A DNA stretch of 64,000 bases, taken from assembly GCF_000379105.1 (NCBI RefSeq), contig NZ_KB900609.1, positions 3,271,773 to 3,335,772 on the forward strand, read 5' to 3'. How positions within the stretch are numbered: position 1 is the first letter of the stretch; each line of letters begins with the position of its first letter. Both the position numbers and the translations under genes were made by a program. The stretch is from Methylobacterium sp. WSM2598. GTDB taxonomy: Bacteria; Pseudomonadota; Alphaproteobacteria; Rhizobiales; Beijerinckiaceae. Below the pieces are notes generated by a model. That model ran no database searches. It was not told the origin of the DNA and saw only the letters and a list, made by a program, of their open reading frames with translations. This document shows positions 26,037 to 34,670 of the stretch, piece by piece.

Positions 26037-27486
26037 GCTTGCGCGAGTGGAGCCGGCCGCGGTCGCGGCGCAGCAGGTCGAGGGTGGCGAGGCCGATCAG
26101 CAGGTGCTCGCCCACCGCCCGCTCGTAGAAGGCGTTGGCGGCCCCCGGGAGCTTGATCTCCCCGTGGAGCGGCTTGTCGGAGATGCAGAGCAGCGTCCCG
26201 TAGGGCACGCGCAGCCGGTAGCCCTGGGCCGCGATGGTGCCGCTCTCCATGTCGACGCCGATCGCCCGCGAGAGGTTGATGCGCCGCCGCTCCTGCGACC
26301 AGCGCAACTCCCAGTTCCGGTCGTCGTAGGTCACGACGGTGCCGGTGCGCAGCCGGCGCTTGAGCGCCTCGACGCGCTCGCCGGTCACGGCGGCGGCGGC
26401 CTCCTGGAGCGCCACCTGCACCTCCGCCAGGGCCGGGATCGGCACGTCCGGCGGCACGAGCTCGTCGAGGATGCGGTCGCGGCGCAGGTAGCCGTGCGCC
26501 AGCACGTAGTCGCCGATGGTCTGCGACTGCCGCAACCCGCCGCAATGGCCGACCATGAGCCAGCAATGCGGGCGCAGGACGGCGAGGTGGTCGGTGATGG
26601 TCTTCGCGTTCGAGGGACCGACCCCGATATTGACGAGCGTGGTGCCCTGCCCGTCGCGGGCCACGAGATGGTAGGCGGGCATCTGGAACCGGTGCCAGGG
26701 GGAGGCCGCGATGAGCGCGCCCGGATCGGCCTCCCTCGCCTCCTCGGCGGTGACCGACACGCCCCCGGGCAGGACCAGCCGCTCGTAGCGCTCGGGCGCC
26801 TCGGCGAGCGTGCGCAGCCCGACGCGGACGAACTGATCGACGTAGCGGTGGTAGTTGGTGAGGAGGATCCAGGGCTGGATCGCCCGCCAATCCGCCCCGG
26901 TATAGTGGACGAGGCGCCGCAGCGAGTAGTCGACGCGCGGCCCGTCGAACAGAGCCAGCGGCCGCGGCTCGTCGCCGGCCTCCAGCCAGAGCCCGTCCGC
27001 GATCTCGTCGCCGACCGTGGAGAGCATCGGGGTCGGGAAGGCGCGGGCGAGCTCGCTCGAGGTCTGCTCGCCCCGGCTCAGCTCGGCCCCGGGCTCGACG
27101 ACGTACGGGTAGGGGATCTCCTGGGCGCTCAGGCCGACCTCGATCGTGGCGCCGTAATCGGCCACGAGGGGGCGCAGCTGCTCCAGCAGGTAGGCGCGGA
27201 AATGGGCGGGCTGCGTCACCGTGGTGGCGTAGATGCCCGGCCCCTGAAACTTGGCGGTGGCCCGCTTGATCCGCGGCATCGGGCCGGTCGGCCGGTAGGT
27301 CAGGCGCAGTTCCGGGTAGCGGAAGCTCAGGCGCTCGGCGGCGTGGGGCGGCACCCCGTCCTTCAGGAAGCGCCCGAGGGCGGCCTTGAGGCTCTCCACC
27401 GCGGAGGCGTGCAGGGCGGCGAGGCGGTCGACGGCCGTTTCCGGCTCGGCCACCGTCTCCATCGGTCTCAGTTCGTCGGCGAACAC
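26005..27486 (-). CDS. amn: AMP nucleosidase
   Basis: Amn splits AMP into adenine and ribose-5-phosphate. The N-terminal AMN-specific domain (FRYPELRLTYRP; PYPYVVEPG) precedes a nucleoside-phosphorylase fold with LVNIGVGPSNAKT, MVGHCGGLR and the purine/ribose site GVDMESGTIAAQGYR. The C-terminus [14 protein letters not shown] is typical. A GTG at 27484-27486 with GGAGG 11 bases upstream is chosen (about 493 residues); an ATG at 27460-27462 is an alternative. Convergent with, and overlapping, moeB by 32 bases. Confidence 0.94.
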   Translation of the reverse strand: MFADELRPMETVAEPETAVDRLAALHASAVESLKAALGRFLKDGVPPHAAERLSFRYPELRLTYRPTGPMPRIKRATAKFQGPGIYATTVTQPAHFRAYLLEQLRPLVADYGATIEVGLSAQEIPYPYVVEPGAELSRGEQTSSELARAFPTPMLSTVGDEIADGLWLEAGDEPRPLALFDGPRVDYSLRRLVHYTGADWRAIQPWILLTNYHRYVDQFVRVGLRTLAEAPERYERLVLPGGVSVTAEEAREADPGALIAASPWHRFQMPAYHLVARDGQGTTLVNIGVGPSNAKTITDHLAVLRPHCWLMVGHCGGLRQSQTIGDYVLAHGYLRRDRILDELVPPDVPIPALAEVQVALQEAAAAVTGERVEALKRRLRTGTVVTYDDRNWELRWSQERRRINLSRAIGVDMESGTIAAQGYRLRVPYGTLLCISDKPLHGEIKLPGAANAFYERAVGEHLLIGLATLDLLRRDRGRLHSRKLRSFDEPPFR

Positions 27487-27720
27487 GATCGTGCGGCCCT
27501 CCGCTGCGCAGGCCGGGCGGCCTCCGGGGGGCCCGGGGCCGCCGGTCCCCGCCCCCGTGTTGCGGCAGCCCCGGCCCGAAGGCAAGGCCGCCCGGTGGCC
27601 GGAAGGCGGTCGTCGGAGGCCCACGCCGAAAAACCCGGCGAGGCGAGCCTCCCGGGTGCCCTGCGAAGGCGGGCGATCAGGCGTCCACGCCCGGCGCGGC
27701 CGGCATCCGCGCTCGGCGCG

Positions 27721-27756
27721 GCCAAGCGCCCGCGCTCGGCCAAGCGCCCGCGCTCA
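27721..27756. repeat. Two tandem 18-bp copies at the infC stop
   Basis: GCCAAGCGCCCGCGCTCG at 27721-27738 is repeated at 27739-27756 with one final mismatch. The last three bases of the second copy are the infC stop codon. The 27487-27753 interval is otherwise non-coding and GC-rich with further partial copies of CCGCGCTCGGCGCG. Confidence 0.85.
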
Positions 27757-28296
27757 GCGCGGCGCCAGGATCATGATCATCTGGCGGCCTTCGAGTTGCG
27801 GCTCGCTCTCGACCTTGGCGATCTCCTGCGTCTCCGCCTTGACGCGTTCGAGCAGGCGCAGGCCGAGATCCTGGTGCGCCATCTCGCGCCCGCGGAACCG
27901 CAGCGTCACCTTGACCTTGTCGCCTTCCTCGAAGAACCGTTGCACGGCCTTCATCTTGACGTCGTAGTCGTGCTTGTCGATGCCGGGCCGGAGCTTGATC
28001 TCCTTGACCTCGACCGTCTTCTGACGCTTGCGCGCCTCGGCCTGCTTCTTCTGTTCGTTGAAGCGGTAGCGGCCATAGTCGAGGAGCTTGCAGACCGGCG
28101 GGGTGGAGTTCGGGGCGATCTCGACGAGGTCGAGCCCCGCTTCCTCCGCGACCTGCAGCGCGTCGAAGAAGCCCATGACTCCGCGATTCTGTCCGGTCTC
28201 GTCGATGAGCTGAACTTCACGAACGCCGCGGATGTCCCGGTTGGCGCGCGGCCCGTCCTTCTGCGGGGCCGGCATGGCTCTCATAGGTCTGCGAAT
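27754..28296 (-). CDS. infC: Translation initiation factor IF-3, probable AUU start
   Basis: IF-3 prevents subunit joining and proofreads start codons. The 180-residue protein has the N-domain ([19 protein letters not shown]), linker ([24 protein letters not shown]) and C-domain ([20 protein letters not shown]). The start is decided by the ribosome site: GAGGAGA lies nine bases before an ATT (28294-28296), while the nearest in-frame ATGs (28284, 28275) are over 20 bases from it. AUU starts are the known basis of IF-3 autoregulation in E. coli. It is not followed by rpmI-rplT here; amn is next on the same strand. Confidence 0.92.
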   Translation of the reverse strand: MRRPMRAMPAPQKDGPRANRDIRGVREVQLIDETGQNRGVMGFFDALQVAEEAGLDLVEIAPNSTPPVCKLLDYGRYRFNEQKKQAEARKRQKTVEVKEIKLRPGIDKHDYDVKMKAVQRFFEEGDKVKVTLRFRGREMAHQDLGLRLLERVKAETQEIAKVESEPQLEGRQMIMILAPR

Positions 28297-28399
28297 GGCT
28301 GGTATCTCCTCATTGCTGCCGCGGTCGGCTCGCCGGCCCGCCCCTGACATCCAGGGGAGACGGTGGGGCGAGGCGCGGACACACTCGTGTGAACTGCGG

Positions 28400-28428
28400 C
28401 ACCTTGGCTAAACCGCGCGAGATGTCAA
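28400..28428 (-). promoter_or_regulatory. Candidate infC promoter
   Basis: TTGACA on the minus strand (28423-28428), a 17-base spacer and AAGGTG (28400-28405). The -35 is perfect and the -10 weak. It would give a leader of roughly 100 bases ahead of the infC start. Nothing else was recognised in the 28297-28512 gap. Confidence 0.45.
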
Positions 28429-28512
28429 CTCGCCGGAAGGGAACTTGGTTGCGATCCGGTGATTCCGAAGCATCGTCGGTCCGAGGAAGCCGCGGTCGAT
28501 CCGTCCTCCGGC

Positions 28513-29808
28513 CTAGACCGGGGCCTCCGGCGCGGCCAGGAGAGCGGCATAGACTTCCAGCGTGGCGGCGGTCATGCGCTCGAGCGAGAAATTCTGCTCC
28601 ACGTGGCGGCGGGCGCGGCGGGCGAGCGCGTCGCGGGCGCTGGCGCCGAGCTGGAGCATCTCGGCGATCGCCTCCGCGAGGGGCTCCACCTCCCCGGCCG
28701 GCACGCGCCAGCCGGTCCGCTCGGCGGCGGCGACTTCGGGCGGCGCCAGCACGGTCTCGCGCACCGCGCCGAGATCCGAGACCACCACCGGCGTGCCGAT
28801 CGCCTGGGCCTCGACGGCGGCGCGGCCGAAGGCCTCGGGCGCCGTCGAGGGCACCGCCACCACGGAGGCCGCCCGCAACGCCGCCGGCATGTCGGCGCAG
28901 TGGCCGACCCGCCGGACGACGCTGCCGAGGTTGTGCGCGGCGACGAGCGCGTCGAGTTCGCGCTCGTAGGCGGCCCGGCCCTGCGCGTCGCCCGCCAGGA
29001 CCACGGCGAAGTCCCTCATGCCCCTGGCGCGCAGGGCGGCCGCCGCCTCGATCAGGACGCGCTGGCCCTTCCAGGCGGTGAGCCGGGCGGCCAGCAGCAC
29101 GATCCGCTCGTGCGGGGCGACGCCCCAGGCCCGGCGCAGGGCCTCGACCCGCCCGGGTCCGACCTGCGCCGCCGAGAAGGCCGCGAGGTCGGTGCCGCGG
29201 TGGATCACCCGGATCCGCTCCGGGCGCGCCTGCGGATGCGCCGAGCGGATCAGCTCCGCCGTGTAGTGCGAGTTGGCGATGACGGCGTCGCCGCGGGCCA
29301 TCACCGAGTTGTAGAATTGCTTGACCGGCGTGCGGCCCGAGTAGCTGCCGTGATAGGTCGTGACCAGCGGCAGGCCGAGTCGCCGCCGGGCGCCGAGGGC
29401 GACCCAGGCCGGGGCGCGGGAGCGGGCATGGACGATGCGCACGCCCTCGGCCCGGCAGAGCCGGACGAGGCGCCCGACATTCACCGCCATCGCGAAGGGG
29501 TTCTTGGTGCGGGCCGGGAACGGCACCCAGATCCCGCCCTTCGCCTGCAGCTCCCCGACGAGCCGCCCGCCCTCGGTGGCGACCAGCGCCCGCGCGCCGA
29601 TCGCCGCCAGGGCCGCCGCCACGTCGACCGTGGTGCGCTCCGCGCCCCCGGCGTCGAGTTCGGGGATGATCTGCAGGATGGTCGCCCCCGCGAGCGGGTG
29701 CTGCGTGGAGGCCCGGAAGGAGGCGGCCTGGCTCGGCGGCGCGGGGCTCCAGGTCCTGGCTCGCGATCCTCCGATGTCCGCCTCCCTGTGCGCGGCCGTT
29801 GCGCCCAT
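28513..29808 (-). CDS. Family 4 glycosyltransferase (GT-B fold)
   Basis: This 431-residue glycosyltransferase has the N-terminal acceptor domain (ILQIIPELDAGGAERTTVDVAAAL) and the C-terminal nucleotide-sugar domain, with LLAARLTAWKGQRVLIEAA and the EX7E-type PEAFGRAAVEAQAIGTPVV. The ATG at 29806-29808 is preferred because GGGAG lies five bases upstream. Likely acts on cell-envelope glycans at the cytoplasmic face. The sugar and acceptor cannot be predicted, and no other surface-glycan gene is adjacent. Confidence 0.87.
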   Translation of the reverse strand: MGATAAHREADIGGSRARTWSPAPPSQAASFRASTQHPLAGATILQIIPELDAGGAERTTVDVAAALAAIGARALVATEGGRLVGELQAKGGIWVPFPARTKNPFAMAVNVGRLVRLCRAEGVRIVHARSRAPAWVALGARRRLGLPLVTTYHGSYSGRTPVKQFYNSVMARGDAVIANSHYTAELIRSAHPQARPERIRVIHRGTDLAAFSAAQVGPGRVEALRRAWGVAPHERIVLLAARLTAWKGQRVLIEAAAALRARGMRDFAVVLAGDAQGRAAYERELDALVAAHNLGSVVRRVGHCADMPAALRAASVVAVPSTAPEAFGRAAVEAQAIGTPVVVSDLGAVRETVLAPPEVAAAERTGWRVPAGEVEPLAEAIAEMLQLGASARDALARRARRHVEQNFSLERMTAATLEVYAALLAAPEAPV

Positions 29809-29915
29809 TCGCGCTCCCTGATCTAGAGGTTCGGTCACGCCGAGCATGGTCCGAGACCTTCTCCCGATCGTATTTCGGATCTGTAAACGCTCGCCCCCGG
29901 AGAGACCGCCCCGCG

Positions 29916-30674
29916 ATGACCCTTCCCTCCCCCGCCGCCACCCTGATCCCGGTCGTTCGGAACGGCGCCACCCGCCAGATCGCGACGATCCCGCGCGACG
30001 GCAAGGGGCCGCCGGTCGTCTGGCTCGGCGGGTTCCGCTCCGACATGCGGGCCACCAAGGCCGAGGCGATCGACGCCTGGGCGGCGCGGACGGGCCGGGC
30101 CTTCCTGCGGTTCGATTACGGCGGCCACGGGGAATCGGAAGGGGATTTCGCCGCCTTCACCATCTCCGACTGGCTCGCCGACGCGGAGGCGGCGATCGCC
30201 CGCTTCGCGCCCGAGCGGCCGATCCTGGTCGGCTCCTCGATGGGCGGCTGGGTCGCGCTGCTCGCGGCGAGGCGGGTCCGGCCGGCCGGGCTCGTGCTGA
30301 TCGCGCCGGCGACCGACTTCACCGAGGCGCTGATCTGGGAGCGGCTGCCGGAGGAGATCCGCGCGCGGATCACGCGCGAGGGCGTGTGGCGGCGCGACTC
30401 CGCCTACTCGCCCGAGCCGACGCCGGTGACCCGCGCCCTGATCGAGGATGGCCGCCGCCACCTGCTGCTCGGCGGCCCGATCGACCCGGGCTGCCCGGTC
30501 CACATCCTGCAGGGCATGGCCGACCCGGACGTCCCCTGGGCGCACGCGATGCGGCTCGTGGAGGCGCTGCCGGAGCGGGGCGTGGTGCTGACCCTCATCA
30601 AGGAGGGCGACCACAGGCTCTCCGACCCGGCGAGCCTCGCGCGGCTGATCGCGGCGGTGGAGGGGATCGCCTGA
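29916..30674 (+). CDS. Cytoplasmic alpha/beta hydrolase
   Basis: A 252-residue alpha/beta hydrolase without a signal peptide. Motifs: YGGHGESEGDF (oxyanion side), nucleophile elbow VGSSMGGW, acid in GMADPDVPW and base in EGDHRLSD. The order and length resemble the BD-FAE/'palmitoyl-thioesterase ABHD10-like' bacterial hydrolases. The ATG at 29916 follows GGAGAGA. Divergent from the glycosyltransferase. Substrate unknown. Confidence 0.85.
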   Translation: MTLPSPAATLIPVVRNGATRQIATIPRDGKGPPVVWLGGFRSDMRATKAEAIDAWAARTGRAFLRFDYGGHGESEGDFAAFTISDWLADAEAAIARFAPERPILVGSSMGGWVALLAARRVRPAGLVLIAPATDFTEALIWERLPEEIRARITREGVWRRDSAYSPEPTPVTRALIEDGRRHLLLGGPIDPGCPVHILQGMADPDVPWAHAMRLVEALPERGVVLTLIKEGDHRLSDPASLARLIAAVEGIA

Positions 30675-30734
30675 GGGCAGGCGGCGCTCCGGGACCGGGA
30701 GGCCGGTCCCGGGAGCCGCCGGCCGGCCCGCCGC

Positions 30735-30986
30735 TCAGTGCACGCTCACCGCCTGGAGGTCGTGCGCCCAGGCATTGGCGATCGCGGCGTCGCGGCTGTC
30801 GGTGAGCAGGATCGGCGCCCCGCTCGCGGACAGGAGCGCGAACAGGTTCAGGCCGGGGGTGAGGTCGGGCGCCTGGGGAAACAGGCGCTTCACGTCGTCG
30901 GCGGTCATCGGCCGCACGTAGGCGACGTGGCCCTCGCCGAGGGCGGCGAGCGCGGTGGGATCGATGGTCGGGTTCCGGTCGGTCAT
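30735..30986 (-). CDS. DUF1150 family protein
   Basis: A small 83-residue protein; the core AYVRPMTADDVKRLFP and APILLTDSRDAAIANAWAHDL is characteristic of DUF1150, an alphaproteobacterial family usually encoded directly after a small heat-shock protein, as here. The ATG at 30984-30986 follows AAGGAGGG. Probably translated from the hsp20 transcript. Function unknown. Confidence 0.88.
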   Translation of the reverse strand: MTDRNPTIDPTALAALGEGHVAYVRPMTADDVKRLFPQAPDLTPGLNLFALLSASGAPILLTDSRDAAIANAWAHDLQAVSVH

Positions 30987-31071
30987 GGTTCGCCCTCCTT
31001 CGGGACGTGGCAGAGCGTGGGGTTCGGCGCGGGCCCCGCGGCGGCCCGGCGACCAGGGGTGAGGACGCGGC

Positions 31072-31506
31072 TCACTCAACGTCGCGCGAGGCGATGTCGA
31101 TCCGTCGCACGATCCGCTCCGGCTCCGGCCGGACGAGATCGATCGAGAGCAGCCCGTTCGACAGGTCCGCGCCCAGCACCTCCATGCCGTCGGCGAGGAG
31201 GAAGGCGCGCTGGAACTGCCGCGCGGCGATGCCGCGATGCAGGAAGGTGCGGCTCTTGTCGTCGGTCTGGCGACCGCGGACGATGAGCTGGCTCTCCTCC
31301 AGCGTCACGTCGAGCTGGTCGCGCGTGAAGCCCGCCACCGCGAGGGTGATGCGCAGGCGCTCCGGCTGCCGCTCGGTGCGGGCGAGCCGCTCGATGTTGT
31401 AGGGCGGGTACCCGTCGTTGGCGGCCTTGGCGACGCGGTCGAGCGCCTGCTCGATCTCGTCGAAGCCGAGGAGAAACGGGTGCCCGAAGGGCGAGGGACG
31501 CGACAT
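31072..31506 (-). CDS. Hsp20 family small heat-shock protein
   Basis: This ATP-independent holdase chaperone has 144 residues. The alpha-crystallin domain runs from about YPPYNIERL to IDLVRPEPERIVRRIDI and includes ITLAVAGFTRDQLDVTL and the FLHRGIAARQFQRAFLLADG region with the usual A/L-X-X motif. N-terminal start MSRPSPFGHPFLLGFDEIEQ is typical of the IbpA/HspD class in rhizobia. Upstream lie an RpoH-type promoter and a leader hairpin that could cover its weak ribosome site. The DUF1150 gene follows 85 bases later. Confidence 0.95.
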   Translation of the reverse strand: MSRPSPFGHPFLLGFDEIEQALDRVAKAANDGYPPYNIERLARTERQPERLRITLAVAGFTRDQLDVTLEESQLIVRGRQTDDKSRTFLHRGIAARQFQRAFLLADGMEVLGADLSNGLLSIDLVRPEPERIVRRIDIASRDVE

Positions 31507-31513
31507 GGACGAA

Positions 31514-31541
31514 CGAAGCCCTTCTGCGACGAGGCACTTCG
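31514..31541 (-). promoter_or_regulatory. Leader hairpin that may mask the hsp20 ribosome site
   Basis: On the minus strand CGAAGTGCC (31533-31541) can pair with GGGCTTCG (31514-31521), leaving one bulged G. The stem uses part of AAGGG, the only Shine-Dalgarno-like run before the hsp20 ATG (12 bases away). It resembles an RNA thermometer in principle, but it does not match a ROSE element by sequence. Confidence 0.3.
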
Positions 31542-31600
31542 AGACGTGAGCCCGCGGATGCAGCGCTCAGGCGACCGGCGGGACCCCGCCGGCCGCCTCA

Positions 31601-31629
31601 ATATGGCGGGGGGCCCCGGCCCCATCAAG
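31601..31629 (-). promoter_or_regulatory. RpoH (sigma-32) type promoter of hsp20
   Basis: On the minus strand CTTGAT (31624-31629), a 17-base spacer and CCATAT (31601-31606) fit the alphaproteobacterial heat-shock promoter pattern. It would start transcription near 31594, giving a leader of about 88 bases for hsp20-DUF1150. Confidence 0.7.
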
Positions 31630-31691
31630 GGGCGTGGGCAAGGGGCGCGGGCAAGGGGCGCGGGCAAGGGGCGCGGGCAAGGGGCGCGGGC
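31627..31691. repeat. Five tandem 13-bp copies upstream of the hsp20 promoter
   Basis: The unit AAGGGGCGCGGGC is repeated five times without gaps (first copy has one change, GCGTGGGC). The first copy shares its AAG with the -35 box of the hsp20 promoter; each copy reads GCCCGCGCCCCTT on the hsp20 strand, and each junction recreates CTTG. Confidence 0.95.
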
Positions 31692-31867
31692 GCCCCCGAG
31701 CGCGGCAGTATCGCGGCGGCCACGCGGCTCGGAATCCGCCATTCCCTCCGCCACGATCAATCGCGAAAGGCTGGCGAGCGCGCCGTGGGCAAGCTACCGC
31801 TCTGCCGAACTGATCCGGTCGCAGTCGATCCACGATCGCGGCGGTCCAACTCCCGGTTAGATCTCCG

Positions 31868-33364
31868 ATGCGCCGCCTGTCCTGGCTCACCGCCCTGCTC
31901 GCCAGCGCCGCTCTCGGCTCGGGTGCCGCTGCCCAGTCCGTCGCGACGCCGGCCATGCAGCCCTCGCCGACCCTGCCCGAGGGCGCGGGCGGCGACCCGC
32001 AGACGTCGGTGGCCCAGCCCGAGACCTCGTCCAAGCCCTCGGCCAACGTCACGACCTCGATCCAGGGGCTGCTCGGACCCGCCGCCGATCCGGGCGGGAT
32101 CCGCAGCTTCCTCGCCAAGCGCGGCATCGAGTACAGCCTCACCTATGTCGGAGAGGTGCTGGGCAACCTCTCGGGCGGGATCAAGCGCGGGGCGATCTAC
32201 GAGGGCCGCCTCGATCTCCAGGTCGACGCCGACCTGGAGACGCTCGCGGGCTGGAAGGGCGCCGCCTTCCACACCAACTTCTACCAGATCCACGGCACCG
32301 GCCTGTCCCGCTACTACGTCGGCAACCTCGACGTGGTCAGCGGCATCGAGGCGCTGCCCTCCTCGCGCCTCTACGAACTCTGGATCGAGCAGAAGCTGTT
32401 CGACGATCAGTTGGGCCTCAAGGTCGGCCAGATCGCCGCCGACACGGAGTTCCTGGTCAGCCAGACCGCGACCCTGTTCGTCAACTCGACCTATGGCTGG
32501 CCGGACATCACCGGCGTCAACCTGCCGAGCGGCGGGCCGGCCTACCCGCTGGCGACCCCCGCGGTGCGGGCGAAATACACGCCGAACAAGAACTTCTCGC
32601 TTCAGGTCGGCCTCTTCGACGGCGACCCGGCCGGCCCGGCCCGGCCCGGCCTCGACCCCGACCCGCAGCGGCGCAACCGGTACGGCACGAATTTCCGCCT
32701 CGGCGACCCGCCGCTCCTGATCGCCGAGGCGGCCTACGCCTACAACCTCGACAGCCGCCATCGCGGGCGCCCGGTCATCGACGAGCCCGGCACGGTCACG
32801 CTGGGCGGTTGGTACCATTTCGGCCGCTTCAACAGCCCGCGCTTCGACGATTCGGGCCGGCCCCTCGCCGACCCCTCGACGACCGGCATCGCCCGGCGCT
32901 TCCGCGGCAATGACGGCATCTACGGCATCATCGACCAGACGCTGTTCCGCGAGCCCGACAAGAACGACGAGGGCGCCAGCGCCTTCGTGCGCGTCTCCGG
33001 CTCGCCCGGCGACCGCAACCTCGTCGACTTCTACGTCGATGCCGGCATCGCCTATAAGGGCCTGCTGCCGGGCCGCTCCGACGACACGGTCGGCCTCAGC
33101 ATGTCCTATTCGCGGATCTCGCAGTCGATCCGCGGCCTCGACCTCGACACGATCCTGGCGACCGGCGTCGCGCGGCCGGTGCGCGCCTTCGAGGCACAGC
33201 TCGAACTGACCTACCAGGCGCTGATCGCGCCCGGCATCACCGTGCAGCCGGACTTCCAGTACGTCTTCCACCCGGGCGGCAACGGCGTGAACCCGCGCTC
33301 GCCCACCGGCGAGCGGCTGCGCAACGCGGCGATCCTGGGGATCCGCTCGACGATCCGCTACTGA
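31868..33364 (+). CDS. OprB-family carbohydrate-selective porin
   Basis: A 498-residue outer-membrane beta-barrel protein with a signal peptide (MRRLSWLTALLASAALGSGAAA). A polar linker is followed by the porin domain: YVGEVLGNLSGGIKRGAIYEGRLDLQVDADLE, repeated amphipathic strands, VTLGGWYHFGRFN, and the C-terminal IRSTIRY ending in an aromatic residue, as needed for barrel assembly. OprB proteins admit sugars. Its stop overlaps the convergent DUF2939 gene by seven bases. Confidence 0.92.
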   Translation: MRRLSWLTALLASAALGSGAAAQSVATPAMQPSPTLPEGAGGDPQTSVAQPETSSKPSANVTTSIQGLLGPAADPGGIRSFLAKRGIEYSLTYVGEVLGNLSGGIKRGAIYEGRLDLQVDADLETLAGWKGAAFHTNFYQIHGTGLSRYYVGNLDVVSGIEALPSSRLYELWIEQKLFDDQLGLKVGQIAADTEFLVSQTATLFVNSTYGWPDITGVNLPSGGPAYPLATPAVRAKYTPNKNFSLQVGLFDGDPAGPARPGLDPDPQRRNRYGTNFRLGDPPLLIAEAAYAYNLDSRHRGRPVIDEPGTVTLGGWYHFGRFNSPRFDDSGRPLADPSTTGIARRFRGNDGIYGIIDQTLFREPDKNDEGASAFVRVSGSPGDRNLVDFYVDAGIAYKGLLPGRSDDTVGLSMSYSRISQSIRGLDLDTILATGVARPVRAFEAQLELTYQALIAPGITVQPDFQYVFHPGGNGVNPRSPTGERLRNAAILGIRSTIRY

Positions 33365-34005
33365 GCGGCGGGGCGCGGCTCGGCCCGGCCCGGCAGGGGC
33401 AGGCGGACGAGCTTCTGGCTGATGCGGTCGCGCAGGTCGGCCGGGAGTTCGAGATCCACCCCCCGCCAGGTGAAGCCGCGCAGGCGCAGCCGCAGCCGGT
33501 ACTGGCTCGCCCGCGGCCGGTCGGGCGGGAAGCTGAACACGACGCCGCGGAAGCCCCGCATCTCGGCGGTGCGCGCGAGGGCGAGGAGGTCCGAGACGCG
33601 CCGCCCGGGCAGGCCGCGATCCTGCGATCCCCGGCCCGGCCCCGCCGCCCCGTCCGGACGGGCGATGCCGAGGCGCTCGGGCCAGCCGTCATCGAGCAGG
33701 TCCATCAGCATCTCGGGCGTCACCAGGCTGCCGACCACGGGCTCGACCAGCCCCGCCACCGCGTCGGTGAGCATCTGGCGGTCGCGGGGCGAGAGGTCGG
33801 GGCGGGCCTCGATCGCCTCCAGGGCGGCGGCCGTCGCCTGCCGGCTGAGGGACAGGCGCAGGGTGCGGAAATTCACCCGCTGGGTCACCGCCGGGAGGTC
33901 GTTGGTCCGCACCGCCTCGCTCAGCCGGTAGAGCGCCAGGTAGGGCGAGAGCGAGTAGCCCAGCCAGAGCAGCACGAGGGCGAGGAACAGGCACCACCAG
34001 CGCAT
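33358..34005 (-). CDS. DUF2939 membrane-anchored protein
   Basis: A 215-residue protein begins with one hydrophobic segment (MRWWCLFLALVLLWLGYSLSPYLALYRL) that acts as an anchor or uncleaved signal. The remainder (LSEAVRTNDLPAVTQRVNFRTLRLSL; MLMDLLDDGWPERLG) matches DUF2939, a family of unknown function in Gram-negative bacteria. It ends the leftward rppH transcript, 45 bases after rppH. Confidence 0.82.
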   Translation of the reverse strand: MRWWCLFLALVLLWLGYSLSPYLALYRLSEAVRTNDLPAVTQRVNFRTLRLSLSRQATAAALEAIEARPDLSPRDRQMLTDAVAGLVEPVVGSLVTPEMLMDLLDDGWPERLGIARPDGAAGPGRGSQDRGLPGRRVSDLLALARTAEMRGFRGVVFSFPPDRPRASQYRLRLRLRGFTWRGVDLELPADLRDRISQKLVRLPLPGRAEPRPAAQ

Positions 34006-34050
34006 GGGGTCAGTCCGCCGCCGGCCGGGGCAGCGGGGCCGGAACCCGCC

Positions 34051-34599
34051 TCATGCCGGGCGCGCGAAGGGTGCGAAGGCGGCGATCACCTGCTGGTAGA
34101 CCGGCCGCTTGAACGGGATGATCAGCTCCGCGAGGTTGGCGAGGGGTTCCCAGCGCCACGCGTCGAACTCGGCCTTGTGGGCGCCGCCGCCCGGGCGGAG
34201 GATGTCGATCTCGCTGTCGGCCCCCTCGAAGGCGAAGGCGAACCACTTCTGGGTCTGACCCCGGTAGCGCCCCTTCCAGAGCTGGCCGGCCGCGACGCTC
34301 GGCAGGTCGTAGCTGTACCAGCCGGGCGCCTCGGCCAGGAGACGCACGGAATCCGGCCGCACGCTCGTCTCCTCGTAGAGCTCGCGCAGGGCCGCCTCCT
34401 CGGGGGTCTCGCCCGGGTCGATGCCGCCCTGCGGCATCTGCCAGCTATGGGCGGGCGCCTCGGCCACCAGCCCGGCCTCCCTGGCCCGCCGCCCGGCGAA
34501 GACGAGGCCGTCGCGGTTGAACAGGGCGATGCCGACGCAGGGCCGGTAGGGAAGATCGGCCAGGGCGGAGCCGGCCGGTCGGGTGTCGCGGTCTGCCAT
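34051..34599 (-). CDS. rppH: RNA pyrophosphohydrolase RppH (NudH)
   Basis: RppH removes pyrophosphate from 5'-triphosphate ends and so starts mRNA decay; alphaproteobacterial members may also cleave Ap4A. The Nudix box [23 protein letters not shown] is complete. The N-terminal [21 protein letters not shown] and the [24 protein letters not shown] end are family-typical. The ATG at 34597-34599 gives 182 residues. An unusual 7 x 20-bp hairpin repeat array lies in the interval between the upstream deacetylase gene and this start. Confidence 0.95.
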   Translation of the reverse strand: MADRDTRPAGSALADLPYRPCVGIALFNRDGLVFAGRRAREAGLVAEAPAHSWQMPQGGIDPGETPEEAALRELYEETSVRPDSVRLLAEAPGWYSYDLPSVAAGQLWKGRYRGQTQKWFAFAFEGADSEIDILRPGGGAHKAEFDAWRWEPLANLAELIIPFKRPVYQQVIAAFAPFARPA

Positions 34600-34670
34600 C
34601 GGGGCCTGCACGGGCTCGCTTCGGAATCCTGGCGCCCTTGTGCGAGAGAAGTCGCGGCGCCACAAGGCTG

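Larger units (their letters stand above)
31507..31867. other. Intergenic region between hsp20 and the porin gene
   Basis: This 361-base gap holds the hsp20 leader, an RpoH-type promoter and a 13-base tandem array, described separately. No reading frame in it looks like a gene. The porin promoter must lie in the right part (about 31692-31860), but I see no convincing -35/-10 pair. Confidence 0.6.
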
